A stretch of 6,049 nucleotides of DNA, taken from Hydrogenothermaceae bacterium. Its GTDB lineage: Bacteria; Aquificota; Aquificae; Hydrogenothermales; Hydrogenothermaceae. The stretch's first letter is position 1. Each line of letters starts with the position of its first letter. The stretch spans positions 1-6,049 of the forward strand of contig JALSSE010000472.1 of NCBI GenBank assembly GCA_026984415.1, given 5' to 3'. The position numbers were made by a program, and so were the translations under genes. The notes under the pieces are model-generated. The model was given only the letters and a program-made list of their open reading frames with translations, made no database searches and was not told the DNA's origin. Below, piece by piece: positions 1 to 6,049 of the stretch.

Positions 1-1
1 A

Positions 2-2593
2 GGGGATACGGCAGTTGCAGTAAACCCTGAAGATGAAAGATACAAGCATTTAATCGGTAAAAAAATAAAACTTCCTCTTGTTGAATGGAAAAGAAAAACA
101 TGGGACGGAAAAGAAATTGATAATCTTATTCCAATAATTGCAGATGATTACGTTGACCCAGCATTTGGAACTGGTGCAGTAAAAATAACACCTGCCCACG
201 ACCCTAATGACTTTGAAGTTGGACAAAGACACAATTTACCAATCGTTGTTGTAATGGATGAATCTGCCCATATGAACGAAAATGCAGGAATTTACAAAGG
301 ATTAGACAGGTATGAAGCAAGGAAAAAAATAGTTGAGGATTTAGAAAAACAGGGACTTCTTGAAAAAGTCGAAGAACACATACATAATGTGGGACATTCT
401 CAACGTTCTGGAGCAGTTGTAGAACCTTATCTATCTATCCAGTGGTTTGTAAATACAAGAAAATTAGCAAAAGAAGCTATAAAAGTAGTAGAAGAAGGAG
501 AAATAGAATTTATACCAGAAAACTGGAAAAAAACATACCTAAACTGGATGTACGATATTAGAGATTGGTGTATCTCAAGACAGATATGGTGGGGACATAG
601 AATTCCTGTCTGGTACTGTAAAAAATGTGAACATACTAATGTATTCAATGACGATATTTTTGAAACACTTGGAGAAAAAGTTATTTTTAACTTTTATGGA
701 GATTCAAAAATTTCACAGATTTTTTCAAAAAAAGAGCTAACGGAATTACTTCAAAAACCAAACTTTAACCAACCAGATAAAACAAACCTTGAATTTTATG
801 AAAAATTTGTTTTTGGAAAAGAAATTCCAGAATTAAAAACAGAAGAAAGTATAAAAAAATTATTAGATGAAAACTACAAAAAAGTACCAATACTTGATAT
901 TGATGGGGAATACTCCTGTTATTTACCTTATGTAGTTTTTTACCTACACGAAAACGGGTATATCGGAAACAGTTTTTCAGCAATTGATATTAAAGAAGCT
1001 TATTTTAAACATAAAGATGAAGTTGATTTTGTAGTTAAGTTAATAACAGGTGAAAACAATAATGAAGAGCTTTTTGAAAACATATCAGCTTTAGAAGAAA
1101 GACTTATTGACCATGCATATGGGAACTGTGAAGAAGGAAAAATCTTCCTGTCAGAAATAAACAGAACATTCAGCATTATTGAAGACAACATTAAAGAAGT
1201 TAGATATTTTATCCCTTTAAAATGTGAAAAATGCGGAAGCTATCATCTAAATCAGGAAGAAGATGTTTTAGATACTTGGTTTTCTTCTGCATTGTGGCCT
1301 TTTGGAACATTAGGATGGAAAGAAAATTTACCAGATTTACAGACCTTTTACCCAACTTCATTACTGGTTACTGGGTTTGATATTATCTTTTTCTGGGTTG
1401 CCAGAATGATAATGATGGGAATGCATTTTATGAAAGAAATTCCTTTTGAAGATGTTTACATACATGCCCTTGTTAGAGATGAAAAAGGAGAAAAAATGTC
1501 AAAAACAAGGGGAAACGTAATTGACCCTCTTGATATGATTGAAAAATACGGAGCTGACGCTTTAAGATTTACACTTACAGCACTTGCTGCACAGGGTAGG
1601 GATATTAGACTTTCTGAAAAAAGAATTGAAGGTTATAAACATTTTGCGAATAAAATCTGGAATGCCTCAAAGTTTGTCATTTCAAATTTAGAAGAACATT
1701 TATCAAAAGGAACAATTTATCAGGACATAAAAAATCTAAATTTATCTTACGAAGACAAATGGATATTAACACTTTTACAGGAAACAGTAGAAGATTTAGA
1801 AAAATCTCTAAAAGATTATAAATACAATGACTATGCCCACAAAAACTACGATTTCTTCTGGCATGAATATTGCGACTGGTATTTAGAGCTTGTGAAAAAT
1901 AGAATTTACAAAGGAAGTTCAAATGAGCAGGAAGTTGCTTTATCTGTTCTTGTTCATATTCTTGATAAATCTTTAAGACTTCTTCACCCAATAATGCCGT
2001 TTATAACTGAAGAGATATGGCAACATCTACCTTATAAAGAAAGCAAATATCTTGCGATTGCAAAGTATCCAGAAAAAGATGAAAGTCTTATTTTTGAGAA
2101 AGAAAAAGAATTAATTGAACAGTTAAAAGAATTGATTGTATCCATAAGAACTGTAAGGGCTGATTTTGGAATAGAACCTTCAAGAAAATTAAATATTTTT
2201 ATTAAACCAAATAGTGAAGAATTTGAAAATGTGTTGAAATCTTTAGAGCAGTCTGTAAAAGCTCTTGCAAGAATAGAAAATTTAGAAATTGGAATGGATA
2301 TAGAAAGACCAGAAAATACAGTAATGGCAATTTCAAAAGGTGCAGAGGTTTATATTGACATTTCTGGAACTATTGATGTAGATAATGAACTAAAAAGACA
2401 GGAAAAACTTCTTAAAGAAGTAGAAAAATCAATAACAATTGCAGAAAAGAAACTTTCTAATGAAAATTTTGTTAAAAAAGCACCACAACAGGTTGTAGAA
2501 AAAGAAAAACAGCTTTATGAAGAGCTGAAAGAAAAGAAACAAAAGATTGAAAGGGTTATATCCAGTTTGAAAGAGTTGTTTTCACAGAAGTGA
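2..2593 (+). CDS. valS: Valyl-tRNA synthetase, N-terminus cut by window edge
   Basis: Class I aminoacyl-tRNA synthetase that charges tRNA-Val with valine in the cytoplasm and edits misactivated threonine. The frame is open to the left edge, so 863 residues are visible and the N-terminal HIGH-motif part is missing. Window residues 1-80 are CP1 editing domain ([14 protein letters not shown], then [20 protein letters not shown]). Next come [11 protein letters not shown], a zinc-knuckle pair (CKKC at 617-628 and CEKC at 1223-1234), [19 protein letters not shown], and the KMSKTRGN loop at 1493-1516. The anticodon-binding helical domain follows ([15 protein letters not shown]). The C-terminal coiled-coil arm (about residues 790-863, with [16 protein letters not shown]) is the family's tRNA-binding tail. 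The ATG at 254 is internal, not the start. About 200 residues separate the two CxxC pairs, far more than usual, so the full protein should exceed the family's usual 860-950 residues. It ends 30 nt before the next gene with no visible terminator. Confidence 0.97.
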   Translation, partial: GDTAVAVNPEDERYKHLIGKKIKLPLVEWKRKTWDGKEIDNLIPIIADDYVDPAFGTGAVKITPAHDPNDFEVGQRHNLPIVVVMDESAHMNENAGIYKGLDRYEARKKIVEDLEKQGLLEKVEEHIHNVGHSQRSGAVVEPYLSIQWFVNTRKLAKEAIKVVEEGEIEFIPENWKKTYLNWMYDIRDWCISRQIWWGHRIPVWYCKKCEHTNVFNDDIFETLGEKVIFNFYGDSKISQIFSKKELTELLQKPNFNQPDKTNLEFYEKFVFGKEIPELKTEESIKKLLDENYKKVPILDIDGEYSCYLPYVVFYLHENGYIGNSFSAIDIKEAYFKHKDEVDFVVKLITGENNNEELFENISALEERLIDHAYGNCEEGKIFLSEINRTFSIIEDNIKEVRYFIPLKCEKCGSYHLNQEEDVLDTWFSSALWPFGTLGWKENLPDLQTFYPTSLLVTGFDIIFFWVARMIMMGMHFMKEIPFEDVYIHALVRDEKGEKMSKTRGNVIDPLDMIEKYGADALRFTLTALAAQGRDIRLSEKRIEGYKHFANKIWNASKFVISNLEEHLSKGTIYQDIKNLNLSYEDKWILTLLQETVEDLEKSLKDYKYNDYAHKNYDFFWHEYCDWYLELVKNRIYKGSSNEQEVALSVLVHILDKSLRLLHPIMPFITEEIWQHLPYKESKYLAIAKYPEKDESLIFEKEKELIEQLKELIVSIRTVRADFGIEPSRKLNIFIKPNSEEFENVLKSLEQSVKALARIENLEIGMDIERPENTVMAISKGAEVYIDISGTIDVDNELKRQEKLLKEVEKSITIAEKKLSNENFVKKAPQQVVEKEKQLYEELKEKKQKIERVISSLKELFSQK
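629..1222 (+). other. valS: Large insertion inside the ValS zinc-knuckle region
   Basis: This in-frame stretch of 198 codons separates the CKKC and CEKC pairs of ValS. In bacterial ValS with both pairs, such as that of Thermus, I recall about 20 residues between them, so about 175 are extra. The segment is acidic and lysine-rich, mostly helical in appearance, and contains an aromatic patch ([17 protein letters not shown]). I see no intein splice motifs (no Cys/Ser start block, no terminal HN followed by C/S/T) and no stop codons, so it looks like a protein domain insertion kept in the mature enzyme. Its function is unknown; lineage-specific contact with tRNA or with another protein is a guess. 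Confidence 0.7.
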
Positions 2594-2623
2594 AATTTGA
2601 ATTTAATTAGATGAGTGAAATAA

Positions 2624-3050
2624 ATGGAAGAAATTTTATCATTTCTAGGGATTTTAATTTCAGTTTTAGGGTCAACTTTAGTATCAGTTTGTATGTGGAA
2701 AAAGGAAAAAGAGAAAGAAAGAATTAATAAAGAATATGAAAAAAAAGAAGAAAGATATATATCGTTAGTTAAAAGCATTAAAGGTTTTTATAATGGGACC
2801 CATGATCAACAAAAAATAGATCAATTTCTGGATGAGTTTTATTTAAGTTGGTTGTATTGTCCAGATAATGTTATAAAAAAAAGGAAAGGAATTTTTAATA
2901 AAACTTGAGAATAGTAATGATGAGAAAGAAATAGAAAATGCACTTGCAGATTTTATTCTTGAAATGAGAAAAGATTTAATAAATAGAAAAAAAGTAGATA
3001 AAACAAACCTTACAACTGAAGATTACAAATTTTATAGAGCTAAAAATTAG
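2624..3050 (+). pseudogene. Small membrane-anchored hypothetical gene, frame broken at an A8 run
   Basis: I do not recognise a named family. The 5' part (2624-2908, 94 residues) starts with a hydrophobic segment at residues 4-24 (ILSFLGILISVLGSTLVSVCM). A highly charged Lys/Glu stretch follows, which is probably a coiled coil, then a globular part (FLDEFYLSWLYCPDNVIKK). It then stops after an out-of-frame GIFNKT. The next frame continues sensibly (GKEFLIKLENSNDEKE, ALADFILEMRKDL, LTTEDYKFYRAKN) to TAG at 3048-3050. Removing one A from the run at 2875-2882 joins the two into a 141-residue protein. The start is the first in-frame ATG after a stop at 2621; no strong Shine-Dalgarno is visible. 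It lies 30 nt after valS and 18 nt before the CRISPR array. The break could be a real mutation, a homopolymer sequencing error, or a site of transcriptional slippage. Confidence 0.7.
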
Positions 3051-3068
3051 AAATAAAAGGACAAATAG

Positions 3069-3688
3069 GTTTTGTCTGAACGTTGTGGGATATAAAGACC
3101 CCTGCCCTGGACGGTGAGATTTGATAAAAAAACAAAGTTTTGTCTGAACGTAGTGGGATATAAAGGACTTTCCCAATCAACTAATATTTCAATTTTCATG
3201 TGTTTTGTCTGAACGTAGTGGGATATAAAGACAAATACAATGTGTTCGACTTGTTGAAAAAATTGGGTTTTGTCTGAACGTAGTGGGATATAAAGGATGA
3301 TGTCTCTATTGGCGCAAGCAGGCGGAACAATGTTTTGTCTGAACGTAGTGGGATATAAAGAATTTTCCAACATCAATAGTCATATACTATATAATAGTTT
3401 TGTCTGAACGTAGTGGGATATAAAGTTGTACCTGCTGTTAAGGTTCTTGTAGTAGCAGACGTTTTGTCTGAACGTAGTGGGATATAAAGCTGTCCCATAT
3501 CGTAGGGTCTGACCAGTTTCCTGAAGAGTTTTGTCTGAACATAGTGGGATATAAAGAAAGATATATCGCCACTTTCGGCAACAGACTGTTTGAGTTTTGT
3601 CTGAACGTAGTGGGATATAAAGTCACGAATGGCGATAACAGTTCTGTCTTGCGAACGTGGTTTTGTCTGAACGTTGTGGGATATAAAG
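3069..3688 (+). CRISPR. CRISPR array: 10 repeats of 29 nt, 9 spacers
   Basis: Repeats begin GTTTTGTCTGAAC and end GTGGGATATAAAG. They lie at 3069-3097, 3137-3165, 3202-3230, 3267-3295, 3332-3360, 3397-3425, 3461-3489, 3528-3556, 3594-3622 and 3660-3688. Spacer lengths are 39, 36, 36, 36, 36, 36, 35, 38 and 37 nt, and all spacers differ. Repeats are identical except that the first and last have GTTG for GTAG at the same position, and the eighth has ACATAG for ACGTAG. The repeat has little internal palindrome, as is common for arrays processed by stand-alone Cas6. Its pattern (GTTTT..., AAC, GG, AT, TAAA) matches what I recall of Clostridium-type I-B repeats read in this direction. That suggests + strand crRNA with an ATATAAAG handle. 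Orientation is not proven: only 18 nt separate the left end from the preceding gene, so no conventional leader fits there. Confidence 0.98.
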
Positions 3689-3739
3689 GCTTATATACAA
3701 GTAAACCTTTCTACTTCTATTCTTTAAGAAAATCTTATA

Positions 3740-3884
3740 TACAAAATTTTTCGCATAAAACCCATTGTTTTAACAGTGGAATACAAGCTAAACCGCGTAA
3801 GCCGTAAATTCGTTTTAGCCGTCTTTTTCCATTTTAACTAAGAAGACTTGCTTTTCTCGTTAATTTACCATAGGATAAGAAAAA
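3740..3884 (+). other. Left end of the IS element with two hairpins
   Basis: Two imperfect palindromes precede tnpB. The first pairs CCATTGT at 3762-3768 with ACAGTGG at 3773-3779, with one G-T pair and a 4-nt loop. The second pairs GCTAAA, C mismatch, CG (3787-3795) with CG, T mismatch, TTTAGC (3811-3819), enclosing a 15-nt loop. Subterminal hairpins of this kind are what the Y1 transposase recognises in IS200/IS605 elements. The rest is AT-rich, and I see no convincing promoter. AGGA at 3872-3875, 9 nt before the ATG at 3885, is the likely ribosome-binding site of tnpB. Confidence 0.55.
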
Positions 3885-5441
3885 ATGAAAGTTTTAAAAC
3901 TGAAAAGAAGCTTAAGAATAGAGCTAAGTAAAACAGATAAAACAACACAAATAATACTCGGCTACCTAACCTATCACACAGGAAAGCTATGGAATGAAGC
4001 AAACTACCTTGTAAAAAATAAACTTGCTAAACCTAACCAATATGACCTATACAACAAGCTAAAAGATAAATCTATACATAAAAAATCACTGCAAAGCAGA
4101 ACTGCTCAAATTGTATTAGATGAGCTTTCAAGAGGTTGGCAGAACTTTTTTAAGTATCTACAAACACCAGAAAAATATCCATCACCAGTAAAACCACCAA
4201 AATACAATAAGAAAAAATCACCACACAGACCAGTAATATACGACAAAACAGGATTTAAGATAGAAGGAAATACTTTAAGACTGAGCCTGTCAAAAGATTT
4301 AAAACAGCATTTGAAAGAAAAGCACAATATAAAGATTAACTACCTTAAAATAGAAACAGGATTAGATTTAGAAAAATTAGACATTTTAAACATACAGATA
4401 ACACCATACAAAGCATACGGAAAAATTACATACAGGCTAAACATCGTATATGAGAAAAAGATAAAGGAAGAAAAACTACAAACAGATAAAGTTTTAGCAA
4501 TAGATTATGGAGTATCAAACTTTGCAACTATTGTAATAGAAAACCAGCCTATAAGCTATATAGTAGATGGCAAAGGAATACAGTCCATATTAAGAAAATA
4601 TCTAAAGAAACTATCAAAATGGCAAAAGAAAAGAGATAACCTGTTAAACAAAGGACTATCAACAAGTAGAGTAGATAAAGTGCTTCACAGGATACAAAAG
4701 AGGATAAATAACCTGATAAGGGACTTTAGTCATAAGGTTTCAAATCTGATAGTAGAACTTGCCAGAAAGTATGGAGTATCTCACATAGTAATAGGCAAGC
4801 TACAAGAGAGTAAAAACAAAGAAAGTAAGCTATCAAGCATAATAGACCAGATGTTAAGCTTACTACCACACGGTAGAGTATCAAAGCAGATAGAGTATAA
4901 AGCAAGTGAATATGGGATAAAAACAATACTTGTAGACGAAAGCTATACTTCAGGTGTGGACAGCTTAAAAGAAGTAGCTGTCAACAAAGAGAATTACACA
5001 CCTGAAGCAAGGAAACACAGAGGATTGTTTAAGAGTGTATTAGGATTCATTAATGCAGATGTAAATGGAGCAAGGAATATACTTAAAAAGTTTAAAAAGA
5101 GTTTCCACGACTACATTACAGGATTAAAGCGAACTATTAGAGTAAGGGTATTTGGGAAATTAAAACAAATCTCTGATTTGAGCGACCGAACGGGAGCAGG
5201 TAGCCCTAAGTCTGTCCGAGTATATGGACAGATAGGGGTAGTAAGGTGTGGTGACCACCTGTCAGGGATAAGGCGAGCCTGCAAGGCGAGCAACATTTGC
5301 CGAAGGCAAAGTAGTGAGCCGAAGGCGAACAACCTCCCTGAGAAGCTCTTGACTTTAGTCAAGGGTAGTTCACTCTTATGTCAGAAAAACAAAAAAATAA
5401 CCGTTTATAGAAAAAAAATGAAATTTTGGGGATATAAATGA
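3885..5441 (+). CDS. tnpB: TnpB/OrfB family RNA-guided nuclease of an IS200/IS605 element
   Basis: TnpB proteins are transposon-encoded, RNA-guided DNA nucleases of the RuvC fold and ancestors of Cas12. Residues 1-100 resemble the OrfB N-terminal region (LWNEANYLVKN, then LSRGWQNFF). The RuvC core has motif I LAIDYGVSNF (D207), motif II region IVIGKLQES (301-309), VDESYTSG (350-357) and motif III INADVNGARNI (D392). Two features are odd. The expected glutamate in motif II is replaced by G304/K305, leaving E308 or E352 as candidates. The usual CxxC...CxxC zinc finger between VDESYTSG and motif III is absent. After about residue 405 the frame runs through the omega RNA region, passes the element's end at codon 497, and gains about 22 host codons (ending KMKFWGYK) before a TGA overlapping the cas6 ATG. 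The start is the ATG after AGGA (3872-3875). The core looks intact; activity is uncertain. Confidence 0.93.
   Translation: MKVLKLKRSLRIELSKTDKTTQIILGYLTYHTGKLWNEANYLVKNKLAKPNQYDLYNKLKDKSIHKKSLQSRTAQIVLDELSRGWQNFFKYLQTPEKYPSPVKPPKYNKKKSPHRPVIYDKTGFKIEGNTLRLSLSKDLKQHLKEKHNIKINYLKIETGLDLEKLDILNIQITPYKAYGKITYRLNIVYEKKIKEEKLQTDKVLAIDYGVSNFATIVIENQPISYIVDGKGIQSILRKYLKKLSKWQKKRDNLLNKGLSTSRVDKVLHRIQKRINNLIRDFSHKVSNLIVELARKYGVSHIVIGKLQESKNKESKLSSIIDQMLSLLPHGRVSKQIEYKASEYGIKTILVDESYTSGVDSLKEVAVNKENYTPEARKHRGLFKSVLGFINADVNGARNILKKFKKSFHDYITGLKRTIRVRVFGKLKQISDLSDRTGAGSPKSVRVYGQIGVVRCGDHLSGIRRACKASNICRRQSSEPKANNLPEKLLTLVKGSSLLCQKNKKITVYRKKMKFWGYK
5160..5373 (+). ncRNA. Putative omega RNA / right end of the TnpB element
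   Basis: This stretch overlaps the 3' end of tnpB and is much richer in GC than its surroundings. It folds well by eye. CAAATC/GATTTG pairs at 5166-5171 and 5175-5180. A long hairpin pairs CCCTA 5204-5208 with TAGGG 5233-5237, and TCTGTCC 5211-5217 with GGACAGA 5226-5232, with a 2-nt AG bulge. AGGTG 5244-5248 pairs with CACCT 5256-5260. A closing stem pairs TCAGGGA 5262-5268 with TCCCTGA 5335-5341. It encloses small hairpins, including TTTGCC/GGCAAA at 5296-5310. The terminal hairpin CTCTTGAC 5346-5353 pairs with GTCAAGGG 5358-5365. In TnpB systems the RNA scaffold comes from this right end, and the guide is the flanking DNA just outside it, here from 5374. The 5' boundary is not defined by sequence. 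Confidence 0.72.
5374..5437 (+). other. Host sequence between the IS right end and cas6
   Basis: This 64-nt A-rich stretch holds no independent gene. It does three possible jobs. Its first 15-20 bases (TCTTATGTCAGAAAAAC onward) would be the guide of the omega RNA. It encodes the last 22 or so codons of the extended tnpB frame. Its end carries the cas6 ribosome-binding site. I see no clear promoter or terminator in it, so cas6 transcription probably comes at least in part from upstream. Confidence 0.5.
5419..5440 (+). promoter_or_regulatory. cas6 ribosome-binding site overlapping a partial CRISPR-repeat copy
   Basis: GGGG at 5428-5431 lies 6 nt before the ATG at 5438 and is the obvious ribosome-binding site of cas6. 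The same bases match the 3' part of the CRISPR repeat. TGAA (5419-5422) and GGGATATAAA (5429-5438) are both present with the same 6-nt spacing as in the repeat, and one of the six intervening bases agrees. The 5' third of the repeat does not match. The ribosome-binding site call is solid. Any role of the repeat-like match in regulation is inference. Confidence 0.6.
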
Positions 5442-6049
5442 GAATTAAAATTTTAATTAAATCTAACAAAGTTCCATTTTTATACCGCCACAGAGTTATC
5501 TCTCTGATAAAAGAAGCTTTAAAAAAATCAGACAAAGACTACAAAGAGTTTTTATACAACAATCAGATAACAAAACCATTCAGTTTCAATCTTGTATTTC
5601 CAAAAGAAAAACAAATCCAGACAGCAAAAATTCAGATAGATGAAAAATTTAAAATAGAAGATAAAGTTGTTATTTCGGATAATTATTTTAGCCTTTTTAT
5701 ATCTTCAATTGATTACAGATTTATAATAAGCCTTTTTAATGGGCTAAAAAGATTAAAAACATTTCAATTTAGCTCTGACAAAAACATGTTAATAGACGGC
5801 GAAAAAATCAGCTGGCAAATTAAAAATGTATCAGTCTTAAATGAAAGACCAATAAAAAAGGAAACAGTAATTTTCAAAACAAACTCACCTATTATTGTAG
5901 AAGACAAAGATGATAAACCAGTTTTGTTCAATGAAGAAAGATTTGAAAAAGAGCTTAACGAAGTAATGGACAGAATACTAAAATCACCACATATAAAAGG
6001 AAAAGGACTGGAAAAACCATTAAAATTTGAGCCTATAAAAATGCAAAAG
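5438..6049 (+). CDS. cas6: CRISPR-associated endoribonuclease Cas6, C-terminus cut by window edge
   Basis: Cas6 cuts CRISPR transcripts within each repeat to release crRNAs, which then load onto an interference complex. The 204 visible residues fit the double-ferredoxin Cas6 fold. There is a first beta strand (MRIKILIKS), the VPFLYRHRVISLIKEAL helix region (12-28), KPFSFNLVF (46-54), and VIFKTNSPIIV (144-154), which typically opens the second half. The glycine-rich loop near the C-terminus lies beyond the edge. Lined up with Pyrococcus furiosus Cas6, Tyr31, His46 and Lys52 correspond to K25, Y40 and K46, so the usual catalytic His is replaced by Tyr; H18 is the only N-terminal His. The start is supported by GGGG 6 nt upstream and overlaps the tnpB stop as ATGA. 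The rest of the cas operon, and hence the subtype, is not visible. Confidence 0.88.
   Translation, partial: MRIKILIKSNKVPFLYRHRVISLIKEALKKSDKDYKEFLYNNQITKPFSFNLVFPKEKQIQTAKIQIDEKFKIEDKVVISDNYFSLFISSIDYRFIISLFNGLKRLKTFQFSSDKNMLIDGEKISWQIKNVSVLNERPIKKETVIFKTNSPIIVEDKDDKPVLFNEERFEKELNEVMDRILKSPHIKGKGLEKPLKFEPIKMQK

Larger units (their letters stand above)
3735..5373 (+). mobile_element. IS200/IS605-group element with tnpB only (IS1341-like)
   Basis: The element consists of a short left end with hairpins, tnpB, and a structured GC-rich right end. The right end finishes with the hairpin at 5346-5365 and GGTAGTTCAC (5364-5373), an ending I associate with this transposon group. No tnpA (Y1 transposase) is present, so movement would need TnpA in trans. 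These elements make no target duplication and have no inverted repeats, so the left boundary is inferred. I place it at the TTAT at 3735-3738, with the TTAT at 3691-3694 as an alternative; either tetramer could be the target motif. The right boundary is firmer. The element separates the CRISPR array from cas6. Confidence 0.8.

Noticed and set aside
629..1222. Intein in valS
   Set aside because: No splice-junction Cys/Ser, no terminal His-Asn, and no homing-endonuclease motif can be seen; the length is also short for a full intein.
254..2593. ATG at 254 as the true start of a 779-residue protein
   Set aside because: The upstream frame is open to the window edge and encodes conserved ValS editing-domain sequence, so the ATG is internal.
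3557..3593. Spacer 8 as a self-targeting match to the small gene near 2752
   Set aside because: Only about ten AT-rich bases (AAAGATATAT) agree and the match does not extend; expected by chance.
2976..3626. Minus-strand reading frames across the array with repeated YPTTFRQN-like peptides
   Set aside because: These are translations of the CRISPR repeats themselves, with repeats spaced so that frames stay open. There is no independent coding signal.
3544..3807. Plus-strand 87-codon frame covering the last three repeats and the sequence beyond
   Set aside because: It runs through repeats, spacers and the IS left end, repeating FCLNVVGYK from the repeat sequence; not a gene.
3848..3876. Possible promoter TTGCTT, 17 nt, TAGGAT ahead of tnpB
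   Set aside because: Both boxes match the consensus weakly, and the -10 overlaps the tnpB ribosome-binding site, so a transcript from it would lack that site.
5346..5365. Right-end hairpin as a rho-independent terminator
   Set aside because: No T-run follows the stem; the following GGTAGTTCAC fits an IS200/IS605 right end instead.

Overview
The window is AT-rich (roughly 30% GC by eye) and has the lysine- and isoleucine-rich coding style of a thermophilic bacterium. Codon use, protein style and the CRISPR/TnpB content suggest an Aquificota member such as Sulfurihydrogenibium or Persephonella. This is an impression from the sequence, not a database result. Every gene I can support lies on the + strand, and I see no tRNA or rRNA.

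Layout. (1) 2-2593: most of valyl-tRNA synthetase (valS), cut by the left edge, with a large insertion between the two zinc-knuckle halves of the catalytic domain. (2) 2624-3050: a small unrecognised membrane-anchored gene whose frame breaks at a run of eight A. (3) 3069-3688: a CRISPR array of ten 29-nt repeats and nine spacers of 35-39 nt. (4) about 3735-5373: an IS200/IS605-group element carrying tnpB but no tnpA (IS1341-like), with left-end hairpins, a structured right end that looks like an omega RNA, and a terminal hairpin followed by GGTAGTTCAC. (5) 5438 to the right edge: the first 204 codons of cas6, the CRISPR RNA-processing endoribonuclease.

How it fits together. The array and cas6 are the edge of a CRISPR-Cas locus. 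The 29-nt repeat resembles the Clostridium-type I-B class, and the crRNA handle would be ATATAAAG. The TnpB element sits between the array and cas6. It appears complete at its right end, and the tnpB frame runs out of the element through about 22 host codons to a stop that overlaps the cas6 start (ATGA), so tnpB and cas6 could be translationally coupled. No obvious terminator separates valS, the small gene, the array, tnpB and cas6, so read-through along the whole window is possible.

Most interesting points: a partial CRISPR-repeat copy (TGAA, 6 nt, GGGATATAAA) lies over the cas6 ribosome-binding site and start codon; Cas6 has Tyr where the Pyrococcus enzyme has its catalytic His; TnpB lacks both the zinc finger and the canonical RuvC-II glutamate; the array has no room for a conventional leader on its left, and its two end repeats share the same base variant; and ValS carries an insertion of roughly 175 residues.
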